Shown: positions 1-8,690, counted from the stretch's first letter. The stretch is 64,000 nucleotides of DNA from Nocardia vinacea (GCF_035920345.1 NZ_CP109149.1:496001-560000); one strand, 5' to 3'. Program-made: numbers and translations. The notes: generated from the letters alone by a model not told the origin.

Positions 1-1
1 A

Positions 2-208
2 GCCCTCGACTACATGATCGCGTGGTGCCCGACACCGGACGAATGGTTCGATCCGACCGAAACCAGGTTCGCCGATCAGCGGGAACTCGACGAGTACCTG
101 CGAGCCTTCCGCGCCTACTTGTTCGGAACTCGCCCGGAGTCGATCTCCCCTCCCGGCGGGGTACGGCTTTCACCCGACGCGCAACCACGACTTCGCGAGG
201 ACGCGTGA
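2..208 (+). CDS. 3' end of an unrecognised gene (5' end outside window)
   Basis: An open frame runs in from the window edge and stops at 206-208. The visible ~68 residues are acidic and aromatic (motifs DYMIAWCPTPDEWFDP and LDEYLRAFRAYLFGTRPE) and end in a proline- and arginine-rich tail. I do not recognise the family. Its stop TGA overlaps a GTG codon that opens the next short frame, which is typical of coupled genes, so this may be the first gene of a pair whose second member is broken. Confidence 0.45.
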   Translation, partial: ALDYMIAWCPTPDEWFDPTETRFADQRELDEYLRAFRAYLFGTRPESISPPGGVRLSPDAQPRLREDA

Positions 209-297
209 AATCCTCTGTGGTCCAGGACGTCCCGCGATTGCCGCTGGGTGCGCGACTGAGCAGTGCGGAACGCGCCGCGGCTCGAGACATCCGGTAG
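205..297 (+). pseudogene. Short coupled reading frame, probably the start of a broken gene
   Basis: GTG at 205 overlaps the TGA of the preceding gene (GTGA). The frame encodes 30 residues (start MKSSVVQDVPRLPLGAR if GTG is read as Met) and meets TAG at 295. The same frame stays open for about 200 nt after the stop, up to the pncA leader, so a nonsense mutation is possible. No family is recognised. The gap to pncA (298-508) holds nothing else that I can support. Confidence 0.25.
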
Positions 298-508
298 CCG
301 CCTATCGCGCGGTCGACCGTTGAGATCTTGATGTCGGCAGACTTCGATCTCCCACAAGTGGATGAGCCCGGTGGCTGGGAGCGAGGAGCCTCACAAGAGA
401 TCCCGGGCGCGGATGTCCTATGGCGCGTTCGGCGATGTGCACTGGTGATAGCCATCTACAATAAGTGCTGGCCGAAAATCGTTGCGGGACCGATCTCGTG
501 GAGGCGTC

Positions 509-1075
509 ATGAGCACAGCTCTGATCATCGTCGACGTACAGAACGACTTCTGCGAGGGCGGTTCGGTGCCCGTCACGGGTGGAGCCGCGCTGGCCGAACG
601 GATCAGCCGATATCTACACGCCAGCGATTATGCCGCGATCACCGCCACCCGCGACTACCACATCGACCCCGGTGCACACTTCTCCGACAACCCGGACTTC
701 GTCGACTCGTGGCCGCCGCATTGCCGGATCGACACTCCTGGCGCCGAGTTCCATCCGAACTTGGACACCGCGCCGATCGACGAGGTCTTTTTCAAAGGCG
801 CCTACGCCGCCGCCTACTCCGGATTCCAGGGCGCCACCAAGGACGGTACGGCCCTCGCGGACTGGTTGCGCACCAAGGGCATCGACACGGTCGACGTCTG
901 CGGCATCGCCACCGACCACTGCGTTCGCGCCACGGCCCTGGATGCCCGCACCGCCGGGTTCGACACCCGAGTACTCGTGAACCTGTCCGCAGGCGTTTCC
1001 CCCGCAAGCATCGAACGGGCCCTGGGCGAACTCCAGGCCGCGGGCGTGGAAATCGTCGCAAACACCGACAGTTGA
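509..1075 (+). CDS. pncA: Nicotinamidase / pyrazinamidase (isochorismatase-fold hydrolase)
   Basis: This 188-residue cytoplasmic enzyme should deamidate nicotinamide to nicotinate for NAD salvage. The triad of the family is visible as Asp9 (VDVQNDF), Lys96 (FFKGAYAAAYSGF) and Cys138 (CGIATDHCVRATALDA). The metal-binding residues of PncA are also present: Asp49, His51, His57 and His71. Length and spacing match M. tuberculosis PncA almost residue for residue. ATG 509 is chosen because GTGGAGG lies just upstream; an in-frame ATG at 482 would add nine residues without a ribosome site. It stands alone, with an insertion sequence downstream on the other strand. Confidence 0.93.
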   Translation: MSTALIIVDVQNDFCEGGSVPVTGGAALAERISRYLHASDYAAITATRDYHIDPGAHFSDNPDFVDSWPPHCRIDTPGAEFHPNLDTAPIDEVFFKGAYAAAYSGFQGATKDGTALADWLRTKGIDTVDVCGIATDHCVRATALDARTAGFDTRVLVNLSAGVSPASIERALGELQAAGVEIVANTDS

Positions 1076-1395
1076 CCGACCGCTCATCGGGCCATCCCAT
1101 AGTCGCCCCTGGTCTGGAGGATGGTCGTAGCGGGTGTCGAGAGGTGCGACGCTTCGGCGGCGTCCCGCCCAGGTGACGTCCGGTAATCAGCGTAAGTCGT
1201 TTTGTGTCAAGCGGTTCGGTCGGTGCCCCGTGTGTCGTCGTCCCGGCATAGCGGTAGTGGGGTTGATTCCCGGCAGCGTGTAATCGGGTTGTGTGACGAC
1301 GGGCCGGGGCTGCCCGTGATTACCGGCGAGATCACCGGGAGGTGTCTCGATGCCGCGTGGGGCTCGCCCCGACCTCTCCGCTCGACCGGCCGCTG

Positions 1396-2748
1396 TCAGG
1401 CGGCTGTCGAGATCGTGGATGCCTTGATCGTGCCGTGGGTGGCGATGTGCGGGTTCCAGGGTTGCCCAGTGGTGACGACTGCATGTAGCTGGCGCAGGAT
1501 CGCCGCGGCGATCACGGCCTGAGCCTGGGTGGGAGTGAGCGGGTTGGTTTCTCGGGTGGTCAGATGCTGGTAGCGGGCGGCATAGACCGGGTTGGCGCGT
1601 TGGGTGCCCCACACGCCTCGCCAGGCGGCCAGCCGCAGCCCGGGACGGCCTTGGCCGGTGAGCCGGGCGCGGCCGGTGAAGGCACCGGACTTCTTCTCCC
1701 GGGGTGCGAGACCGGCGTGTTTGACCACGGCGCGGGCGGACGGGAACCGGGCCGGGTCACCAGTTTCGGCCAGGATCGCCGCGGCACCGACAGCGGACAG
1801 TCCGGTGATGGAGGTGACCAGCTCGGTGAGCTGGAGTTCATCGAGGATGCTGGTCATGCGGGTCTCGGTGTCGGCCAAGCGCCGCTTGCTCTCTCCCAGT
1901 CCTCCAGCAGCAGGTGCACCCGTTCCAGCGCGCCGCGCCGGTGCGCGAACACTCCGGCCGGATCATCCAGTGCCGCATAGAGTTTCCCGGTAATCCGAAA
2001 GCACGGTCGCTTCGCACCGCCGCGGGTGACCTCGCCACGGACGAGACGCTCGAGCCGGTCTCGGCCCAACCGGCGAGTGCGGGCGAAATCGCCGCCGTCG
2101 CGACCGCAGATCACCCGCAACGCCGCCATCCAGGTCCGGGATTTGAATGGCTGCTGGGCGGCATCGAGCGCGGCCGGCCACACGCACTCGAGCAGGGCTC
2201 GGATCTGCTGGACCTGGGCGACCATGTCCACCAGCAGTTGCTCGCGGCGGGCACCCAGATGCCGCAACCGGCCCCAGGTTTCATCCACGGGTTCGGGTGC
2301 ATAGCAGCGCAGCTGTGCGGTCAGTCGGGCGATCAGCACCGCGTCTTTCTCGTCGGTCTTGTCCGTGGTGAGGTCCTCGGCCCGGCGTGACCAGGCGGTC
2401 ATCACCGGTTGCACGCACACGAACAACATGTTCCGGTCGCCGGCCAACTCCTCCGAGCACCCGCCACCGATGCCCGGTCGGCTCACACGCCACCGTGACC
2501 CCGGTGAACCCCGCCGCGGCCGCACGGGCTCCGGCCCAGTCCAAAGCGATGCCCATGTCCCAGGCCCGGCAGTGGAACGTCCTGCGGGCCAGCACTTTCG
2601 AGTCATGATCGCAGACCGCGACCATCTGTTTGCGGTCGGCCAGATCGATCCCGACGATCGCGTTGGCTACTGGCACCAACGCCCGCAACCGGGTCAGCCG
2701 CACGTTGCGGTTGCGATCACCCCGGGACACACCGCTACCGTTACTCAT
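1396..2748 (-). pseudogene. IS110-family transposase, two frameshifts
   Basis: Three frames together make one full IS110 transposase. The first (from ATG at 2748) gives the RuvC-like DEDD part: GIDLADRKQM with the first Asp and VACEPTGHRWRVL with the Glu. An extra base near 2448-2456 (GGAGGAG where GGAGAG would keep frame) moves reading to a second frame carrying DLTTDKTDEKDAVLIARL with the remaining acidic residues. A missing base near 1885-1891 then moves it to the third frame, the Transposase_20 domain (ITGLSAVGAAAILAETGD, AVVKHAGLAP). The start has AGGAGG seven bases upstream. With two independent shifts the enzyme is almost certainly dead, unless these are assembly errors. Confidence 0.88.
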
Positions 2749-2811
2749 GGAACGTCCTCCTGCTCCTGCGATGGGACACCAAGCCCGACAAGCGCATCAG
2801 GAGGACGTTCC
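2749..2811 (-). promoter_or_regulatory. Hairpin sequestering the transposase ribosome binding site
   Basis: A perfect 14-bp inverted repeat (GGAACGTCCTCCTG at 2749-2762, CAGGAGGACGTTCC at 2798-2811) with a 35-nt loop abuts the transposase ATG at 2748. Read as minus-strand RNA, the AGGAGG ribosome site lies inside the 3' arm and pairs with CCUCCU of the 5' arm. That would block translation from transcripts that start outside the element, a strategy known in other IS families. It could equally be part of the IS110 left-end non-coding RNA. Confidence 0.7.
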
Positions 2812-2895
2812 CCGCGTCCATACAACCGACGCACTAAACGTCTTTCTATGCCGCGACCCGAGCGAATTCGGGTGGTGTTCTGGGCATCGTGGAGC

Positions 2896-3809
2896 ATGAG
2901 TACTTCATCGGATATCGACGTCACCTTCGCCGGTGACGATCTCGTACTGCGGCTGGCCAGTGCGGCCTACCTGGCCCGGTTCACCGGCAGCTCCCGTATC
3001 CATTGCGGATCTGATCTGCGCCTGTACTTCACCTGGTGCACCGAACGTCACTCCTGCCGCTGTTAGCGGTGCGCGCCGAGATCGAACGGTACGTACGGTG
3101 GATGCAGGAAACCCGCCGATTCAAACCCTCCACCGTTGCCCGCCGCACCGCGGTAGTGACCGGGTTCTACCGCACCTGCGTCATCGACGGCGTCACGGAC
3201 CACTCACCGGCCGAGTACGTCCGCCGACCCCGAGTCTCGAACGAATCACCGACACTGGGGCTTTCGCACCTACAGTTCGAAGCACTGCTCACCGCGGCGC
3301 GCGATTCCGCCAACCAATTCGACTTCGCACTCGTCGCGATGCTCGGACTGCTCGGGTTGCGGATCTTCGAGACCTGCAAGTCCGACGCCGAGGACATCGG
3401 CGAGGAACACGGCCACCGTGTACTGCGCGTAGTCGGTAAGGGTTCGAAGCTCGTTCTGATCCCGTTGCCGCCAGCGGTCGGACGAGCGATCGACCGCGCC
3501 ACCGGTGACCGCGACCACGGACCGATCCTGCTCAATACTCGAGGAAGGCGCATGGATCGGCATTGCGCCACACGACGACTGCGCCGCCTGGCCCAGGATT
3601 CGGCGATGCGGCTACCCCGCATGCACCCGCACATGCTGCGCCACACCTTCGTCACCACCATGCTCGATGCCGGAGTCGACCTACGAGACGTCCAGATCGC
3701 TGCCCGCCACGCTGACCCTCGCACTACCATGCGCTATGACCGTGCCCGAACCAATCTCGACCGCCACCCGAATTACATCCTCGCCGCCTACATGGCCTCG
3801 GGCACATAA
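2896..3809 (+). pseudogene. Tyrosine recombinase / phage-type integrase, one frameshift
   Basis: The gene begins at ATG 2896 (SDIDVTFAGDDLVLRLASAA) and reads into a stop near 3064. The rest of the protein continues in another frame from about 3046 (LLAVRAEIERYVRWMQETRR). One missing base near 3049 explains the break. The catalytic part shows the tyrosine recombinase residues: Arg in LLGLRIFE, Lys in GKGSK, HMLRHTFVTT (box II His and Arg), the second His in AARHADPRT and the nucleophile Tyr in TMRYDRAR. It ends HPNYILAAYMASGT. Whole length would be about 304 residues. Two truncated copies of its 3' end occur at 9797 and 16151. Confidence 0.85.
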
Positions 3810-3854
3810 CGACTCAACACACGCACATGCCGATTTGCGTGTGGTGCCGGAGTC

Positions 3855-3880
3855 TCCGAGCCGGCGGTGACCGGCTCGGA
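3855..3880. terminator. Hairpin terminator after the integrase
   Basis: A perfect 10-bp stem (TCCGAGCCGG at 3855-3864, CCGGCTCGGA at 3871-3880) with a 6-nt loop lies 45 bp after the integrase stop. There is no T-run, as is common for actinobacterial intrinsic terminators. A second, smaller inverted repeat (ACACGCA/TGCGTGT) lies just before it at 3819-3842. Confidence 0.5.
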
Positions 3881-4145
3881 TCGCCGGATCAGACGCGGAT
3901 CCGAGTTCAATGCTGCCCTGCCGAACACAGCAACCCGGTCTTACTCGAGGATGGGACACCAACGCTTCTCGGCGCGATTGCGCTATTCGTGGCGCCGCTT
4001 CCCTACCTGGATAGATCATTTCGCTGAAGGTATCGAACCCGGCGATCCTTGCAACCTCGATCGCGACGCCCGGTGATGAAATTGTCGACCTTCGAGGTTG
4101 TCAGTATGCTCGCAGGTGCTGGCCATCGAGTGGGGAGGAGGGGGC

Positions 4146-4460
4146 ATGACCACAGGTGATCCGTCGCTGAACGTGGTGCCGGACGAAGTCAAGGCCATCG
4201 GCAAGTTCGCGTATAACATTGCAGAGCAACTGAAGTCGGGCTCCACGTCGTTGGACCGGGAGGTTCAGGCGCTGTTCGGTACTTGGAGGGGCAGTGCGGC
4301 CGATGCCTATCGCACCGGCTGGGACGAGATGCAGGACGGCGCGCTGAAGATGTGGGACTCGCTCACCGACCTGGCGGAGAAGCTCGGCGTCACCGCGGCG
4401 ACGTACCAGGACCGGGACAGCACGAACGCATCGTCGTACAACTCGCTGCAGTTGGACTGA
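4146..4460 (+). CDS. WXG100-family protein (EsxA-like)
   Basis: This 104-residue protein is likely a small helical-hairpin substrate or chaperone of a type VII (ESX) secretion system. The W-x-G turn is TWRGSAADAYRTGW, near residue 46, between two helices. ATG 4146 follows a strong GGAGGAGGGGG ribosome site; an upstream in-frame ATG at 4098 is less likely. The next WXG100 gene begins five bases after the stop, and the two are followed by a toxin-like gene, so the pair probably helps to export that protein. No ESX core genes lie in the window. The base composition of 4.1-6.7 kb is visibly richer in A/T than its surroundings. Confidence 0.88.
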   Translation: MTTGDPSLNVVPDEVKAIGKFAYNIAEQLKSGSTSLDREVQALFGTWRGSAADAYRTGWDEMQDGALKMWDSLTDLAEKLGVTAATYQDRDSTNASSYNSLQLD

Positions 4461-4464
4461 CGTC

Positions 4465-4764
4465 ATGTCCTCGGAATTCGAGTTCGACCTCGACCACCTC
4501 GACAATGTGACGGCGCGTGCCCGTGGCTTCAAGGAGTTCGTTTCCGACAATCTGGATCAACTCGAAAGCAAAGTGCAGGGCCTAATACAGAGCGGGCAGT
4601 GGACAGGTACAGCTGCGACAGCCTACGCCGAGGAACACCAGGAATGGATGACGGCAGCACGCGAACTGGTCGAAGGGCTGGAGCAGATGCAGCGGGCGGC
4701 GCAGACGGCACATTCTTCGTATTCCGAAGCGTCAGAATTGAATCTGCGAATGGCAAGGGGATGA
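4465..4764 (+). CDS. WXG100-family protein (EsxB-like)
   Basis: The product is a 99-residue second WXG100 protein. The turn is QWTGTAATAYAEEHQEW, flanked by predicted helices (VTARARGFKEFVSDNLDQL before it, ELVEGLEQMQRAAQTAHSSY after). Members of this family pair as heterodimers, so the preceding gene is the natural partner. Its TGA (4762-4764) lies one base before the GTG of the toxin-like gene at 4766, which shows a tight operon. Confidence 0.88.
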   Translation: MSSEFEFDLDHLDNVTARARGFKEFVSDNLDQLESKVQGLIQSGQWTGTAATAYAEEHQEWMTAARELVEGLEQMQRAAQTAHSSYSEASELNLRMARG

Positions 4765-4765
4765 C

Positions 4766-5989
4766 GTGGTAGGCGTCGCGCCGCAAACCTACTACAGTGC
4801 CGCCGACGAATGTTATGCCATATCCAAGGCATTCCAGGATGTGTACAACCCCCTGCAAAAGGTCCTGCTTACCACGGGCGGGATGGCGGGTGGTTATCAA
4901 GCGATCAAGGCCTGGGCGTCAGGATACGATGAGCGGGTCGGTGCGTTCACCCTGTTTGCAACGAATTTTGCCCGCGCTTTGCAGCGACTCGGGGACGTGC
5001 TGACGGCCGCTGGTTACAATTGGGCCTGCGGCGAGTATAAGGCAAATCGGAGCCCAAACAAGGATGACAGGCCGACGCTTCCGAGGGCGCTTCCCACGGA
5101 GTTGCCATACGGCGCTGGCTCGGTGATCGGCGTCGCCTCGGCACACGCGAATAGTCGCGGGCTCGAATCAGAGTTTCCCGGCTTGTACGAAAAAGTGGTT
5201 GCTCAGGTCGCAAGTGGCGAGATCCCCGACAGCGACACTGACAAGTTCGACAGGGTAGCGAAGGCGTGGAAAACCTTTGCCTCTCACACCAGCGTATTCG
5301 GCGCGCAGACCCGCTTGCGATTGGTAGCCGAAGGCCTGGAACAAACATATTCTTCCGACGCTCCGGAGGATATCCCATATCTGGTAGACCACCTGCGCAC
5401 TCTCGCGACCAGTGCAGGCGATATCGAGTTGGCCTCCTCTGATTTCGCCGCATCGACCGAGAAACTATCTGCTGCATTATCGACGATGCGGACGGATATC
5501 AATACCCAGTTTACGGCTGTCGTTGTAAGTGCATCTGTAGTCATCGCGGTCTCAGCAGTGGTAATCCGCAATCCCCAGTCGGTGACGTTGGAAGGAGTGG
5601 CTCTCGAAACGGCCGCCGCCGCGATCGCCAGGGCAGTCGGAACTTTTTTGGGAGGGTTGTCAGGAATCGGTTTTTCGACTGGGGTGCTCGCGACCGGTGG
5701 ATTGCTTACCATCGCAGGTCTTGGAGTCCTGATAACATCGATCGATGACTCCGCCGAAGGCGAGCCGGAATGGGATCAAACCGAGGAACGGACGCGAAAC
5801 CCTGCGCAGGACAAACCCCTGACCAATAGGGACATAAGGGAACTCAAGGCTCGCGGTCATGACCCACACGATATAAAGCCAGACCCTCCGTCCCGATACG
5901 ATCTATACAAAGATGGAAAGGGAAATGTGTATTATAAGCGAAAAGGCGGGGCGGGTGCAGGAGAATCGACGGGGATCAGATTGCGATGA
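4766..5989 (+). CDS. Type VII-associated polymorphic toxin (type 33-like C-terminus)
   Basis: This 407-residue protein has three parts. The N-terminal ~110 residues are helical and WXG100-like (YYSAADECYAISKAFQDVYN), as expected for ESX export. The middle has hydrophobic stretches at about 252-270 and 285-332 that could span a membrane. The C-terminus (NRDIRELKARGHDPHDIKP, then YDLYKDGKGNVYYK and GAGESTG) resembles, from memory, the polymorphic toxin type 33 domain. Start GTG 4766 directly follows the WXG100 stop. The next gene overlaps by ATGA and looks like an immunity gene. Target and activity of the toxin domain are unknown to me. Confidence 0.75.
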   Translation: MVGVAPQTYYSAADECYAISKAFQDVYNPLQKVLLTTGGMAGGYQAIKAWASGYDERVGAFTLFATNFARALQRLGDVLTAAGYNWACGEYKANRSPNKDDRPTLPRALPTELPYGAGSVIGVASAHANSRGLESEFPGLYEKVVAQVASGEIPDSDTDKFDRVAKAWKTFASHTSVFGAQTRLRLVAEGLEQTYSSDAPEDIPYLVDHLRTLATSAGDIELASSDFAASTEKLSAALSTMRTDINTQFTAVVVSASVVIAVSAVVIRNPQSVTLEGVALETAAAAIARAVGTFLGGLSGIGFSTGVLATGGLLTIAGLGVLITSIDDSAEGEPEWDQTEERTRNPAQDKPLTNRDIRELKARGHDPHDIKPDPPSRYDLYKDGKGNVYYKRKGGAGAGESTGIRLR

Positions 5990-6384
5990 CTGCTGAGGAG
6001 CTTTCCGAAGTGACCGTGTCGCTGAAATTGACCGGCACATTCGATCCAGACGAGGTGACCGCGGCGCTAGGACTGGCGCCGTTCAATTACTGGCGGGCGG
6101 GGCAACAAGGGGCGGCTCCCAAACTGCGTAGGAGTTCCGATGGCTGGGTTGTCCGACTGGAGGTGTCCTTCGGAGAGGTCGGCGAGCAGGTAGACCGTGC
6201 CGTTGAGAAACTTGCGCAAGTTTCCACGCGGTTGGGTCACGTTCTCTCGAATCAGGGAGTAACCGGGTGCCTGACCGTTGCTGTGGATGCCGGCGAGGAG
6301 ATTTGGCCAACCATCACGTTATCGGCAGCGACGCTGGCGTTTCTGGCGTCATTAGGGTTGTCACTCGATATCGATGTCATCTAG
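5986..6384 (+). CDS. DUF4279-like protein, probable immunity protein
   Basis: The 132-residue product has the DUF4279 pattern: an N-terminal strand and turn (VSLKLTGTFDPDEVTAALGL, then APFNYWRAGQQG), a central helix (VDRAVEKLAQVSTRL) and the C-terminal pattern TLSAATLAFLASLGLSLDIDV. ATG 5986 overlaps the toxin stop (ATGA), so translation is coupled and levels should match the toxin. DUF4279 proteins often sit beside secreted toxins. Neutralisation of the neighbour is inference from position. Confidence 0.72.
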   Translation: MTAEELSEVTVSLKLTGTFDPDEVTAALGLAPFNYWRAGQQGAAPKLRRSSDGWVVRLEVSFGEVGEQVDRAVEKLAQVSTRLGHVLSNQGVTGCLTVAVDAGEEIWPTITLSAATLAFLASLGLSLDIDVI

Positions 6385-6393
6385 GAGTCGACC

Positions 6394-6717
6394 GTGATCG
6401 ATGATTCAGACCGCGAAATTCCGGTAATTCGTACCGAGGTGGCCAGGCATCCCGAAAATGGGCTGAGAGAAAATCGTTTCCACCGGGTCGGCGCGAGTTG
6501 GAGCCTGGAAGACGAGGTCAATGCGTTCCTGGATGAAATGAGTGCTGGCGGTAGGTCGGTGGCGATGCACAGCGAGCCCGGCGGCGAGCTTCGGGTGGAG
6601 GCCGCGTTGGCTGGCAGAAGTTTTCCGTCTATGTATTTCGATCCTCGGCTTCTGAGGCGCCTTGCCTCAGCAGGCATGTCACTGAGGATCACGACTGGGC
6701 CGCGCACAGAAACGTAG
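6394..6717 (+). CDS. Hypothetical protein, possibly a diverged DUF4279 paralogue
   Basis: GTG 6394 follows GGAG and lies nine bases after the previous stop, so it is part of the toxin operon. The 107-residue product ends with MYFDPRLLRRLASAGMSLRI, which parallels the end of the upstream DUF4279 protein (LSAATLAFLASLGLSLDI). The N-terminus (REIPVIRTEVARHPENGL) does not match well. It may be a second, diverged immunity protein. The downstream stretch 6718-7114 holds no gene I can support. Confidence 0.55.
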   Translation: MIDDSDREIPVIRTEVARHPENGLRENRFHRVGASWSLEDEVNAFLDEMSAGGRSVAMHSEPGGELRVEAALAGRSFPSMYFDPRLLRRLASAGMSLRITTGPRTET

Positions 6718-7114
6718 GTCCGGTTCTGTCGGTCCTCTGGAGTGTGGAGGCCGCATTATGCGGCCTCGTGGACCACCCCGGCCCATCCGCCACTCAAGCT
6801 GCCGGATCTGGCGAACTGAGCGGCTTTGCAGCGCCTGAGCCGTCCGCTCGATTTCAGTGCGTTCGTCCAGTACATCCTGTTGCCGCACATGGGCATTCGC
6901 CGATCGCTACGCTGCTTCGTTGGTCCAGGGCGAATCTCCAAGATCAAGTAAACCAAGCTCGCCACCCCACCGGACCGGATTCCGCATAGCCGGAAAGATC
7001 ACCATCCGCGTGCACAAATGCCGATGAGCGTGCATATCTCGGGCGGCGCGTGCGGACCCGGCACTACGCAGTACTGCCGATCGAGTTGCCCGCGTATGTC
7101 TTCGGCAATGTTCA

Positions 7115-8008
7115 TCAGGGTCGGGCGGTGTGAGCGGAGTACTGCCATGCACCTTCACGCTCTAGCCAGGTGGTGAAATCCAGGAGTTCCGGATGGCATC
7201 GCCGCAGCGACACGATGTCGGCATTCCAGCCTCCGCCGTGGTTGGCGAACCGGTAGCCGGCGAGGGCGTCGGGGTCCTTGTCCGACAATGCTTCTCGTGG
7301 GATTGCTCGGTATTCGATCGGTTGTCCGAGGGACCGGCTCATGGCCTCGGTGATCTCGGTCATGGTCAGCTCGTCGCCCGCCAGTTCCACTGCGGCTCCG
7401 ATGTATTCGTCCGGGTGAGTGAAAGCCCGTGCAGCGAAGACACCGATGTCGGTACCCGCGATCAGCTGCACGGGAACGTCCGGATGGATGACATCGGTGA
7501 GTACTCCCTCGCGCAAGCCGAAGCGGGGGTCGAGCTGGTTCTCCATGAAGCGCACCGGGCGTAATGCGGTGGTCGGCAGGCCGAGCCGAGTCGAGTATCT
7601 CTCCAACTCCGCCTTGCTCTGCCAGCGGCGAATGCCGTGATCGGCGTCCGCAGCGCCGACCGAGGCGTAAACGAAGTGAGCAACACCCGCTGCCGCGGCT
7701 GCATCCGCGACATTGCGGCCGAGCCTCAGTTCATCGGCGACGGTGAAGCCGGGAGGTGTGCCAGGGTATCCCACGGTCGGTTGCACGCTGAACACCCCGT
7801 GAACACCCGCCGCCGCCGTATCCAGCGTGGTTCGGTCGCCCATATCGCCAGGCGCCAGTTCCGCACCCGCCTCTGCCAACACCCGAGCACCGGCCGTGTC
7901 CGGGTCACGCACCAGCGCACGCACCCGCCAACCCGCCGCCAGCAGTGCACGAGCCGTTGCGCCGCCCTGGGTGCCCGTCGCTCCGGTAACCAACACGATG
8001 TCCGACAT
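7115..8008 (-). CDS. NmrA-like NAD(P)-binding SDR-family oxidoreductase
   Basis: The 297-residue protein has an N-terminal Rossmann fold with VTGATGTQGGATARAL, then DMGDRTTL and YASVGAADADHGIRRWQSK, as in atypical SDRs of the NmrA/QOR2 type. These bind NAD(P) and act as redox sensors or as reductases of quinones or other small molecules. The catalytic Tyr-x-x-x-Lys of classical SDRs is absent. It is divergent from a TetR gene and shares twin GGGGA-N3-TCCCC operators with it, so it is probably the regulator's target. Confidence 0.85.
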   Translation of the reverse strand: MSDIVLVTGATGTQGGATARALLAAGWRVRALVRDPDTAGARVLAEAGAELAPGDMGDRTTLDTAAAGVHGVFSVQPTVGYPGTPPGFTVADELRLGRNVADAAAAAGVAHFVYASVGAADADHGIRRWQSKAELERYSTRLGLPTTALRPVRFMENQLDPRFGLREGVLTDVIHPDVPVQLIAGTDIGVFAARAFTHPDEYIGAAVELAGDELTMTEITEAMSRSLGQPIEYRAIPREALSDKDPDALAGYRFANHGGGWNADIVSLRRCHPELLDFTTWLEREGAWQYSAHTARP

Positions 8009-8053
8009 CGCAGCCTCCTCGAGTAGCGCTGTTCGCCTGTATCGGCAATAAGT

Positions 8054-8101
8054 GGGGATTGTCCCCGTTTAACCGTCGGCTACGATACGGGGACTATCCC
8101 C
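8054..8101. promoter_or_regulatory. Twin TetR operators between the NmrA-like and TetR genes
   Basis: Two 13-bp palindromes, GGGGATTGTCCCC at 8054-8066 and GGGGACTATCCCC at 8089-8101, share the form GGGGA-N3-TCCCC followed by GTTT. They are 35 bp apart, centre to centre. They fill the 112-bp gap between divergent genes. The second lies 19 bp before the TetR start, which suggests autorepression, and the first lies in the leader of the NmrA-like gene. Confidence 0.75.
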
Positions 8102-8120
8102 GTTTTGCAATCGGAGTGTA

Positions 8121-8690
8121 ATGACACCAGCCCCGAGTAGACCGGCTCGCGCCGACGCGCTGCGCAATTACGAGCGGCTCATCACCGCCGCCACCAATGC
8201 CTTCGCCGAACACGGCCCGCAGGTGCCGCTGGACGACATCGCACGCGCCGCCGGGGTCGGCAATGCCACGCTCTACCGCCATTTCCCGACCAGACAGGCA
8301 CTACTGGAAGCGGTCCACCACGACCACATAGAGGCACTGGTCCACCGAGCCGGCGACTTGGCCACGGCACACGCCCCCGCCGAGGCGCTCAGGTTGTGGC
8401 TCGACACCGTTGTCGCACAGGGCAGCGCCACCCGCGGCCTGGCGGCCTCGCTGCTCGCAGTCATAGGCACATCGACCGAATCTTGGTGCCGGAAAGAAAT
8501 ATTCGCCACGGCAACCGGCCTTTTGCAGCGCGCTCAGGATGCGGGCGAGATCCGTTCCGGGCTGACCGCACCCCAGTTACTGAAGCTCGTCAACGCGATA
8601 GCCCTTGCCACTGAAGGAGATCCGGACCGAACCCAGCAAGCCCATACGCTGCTGGACTTCCTCTTCGACGGCCTTCGCATCCAAGCGTGA
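8121..8690 (+). CDS. TetR-family transcriptional regulator
   Basis: This 189-residue repressor has its helix-turn-helix in residues ~15-60 (LITAATNAFAEHGPQVPLDD, then IARAAGVGNATLYRHFPTRQALLEAV), followed by a ligand-binding helical domain. It is divergent from the NmrA-like gene and has its two likely operators in the shared gap. The effector is unknown. ATG 8121 follows GGAGTG. Confidence 0.9.
   Translation: MTPAPSRPARADALRNYERLITAATNAFAEHGPQVPLDDIARAAGVGNATLYRHFPTRQALLEAVHHDHIEALVHRAGDLATAHAPAEALRLWLDTVVAQGSATRGLAASLLAVIGTSTESWCRKEIFATATGLLQRAQDAGEIRSGLTAPQLLKLVNAIALATEGDPDRTQQAHTLLDFLFDGLRIQA

Larger units (their letters stand above)
1396..2811 (-). mobile_element. IS110-family insertion sequence (minimum extent)
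   Basis: The element is recognised by its DEDD-type transposase and a non-coding 5' segment. IS110 elements have no terminal inverted repeats of the usual kind, so the outer ends cannot be fixed by eye. The limits given cover only the transposase and its 5' hairpin. The true right end probably lies in the gene-free stretch 1076-1395 and the left end between 2812 and 2895. In this family a non-coding end can be transcribed as a bridge RNA that specifies target and donor; no such RNA is identified here by sequence alone. Confidence 0.7.
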
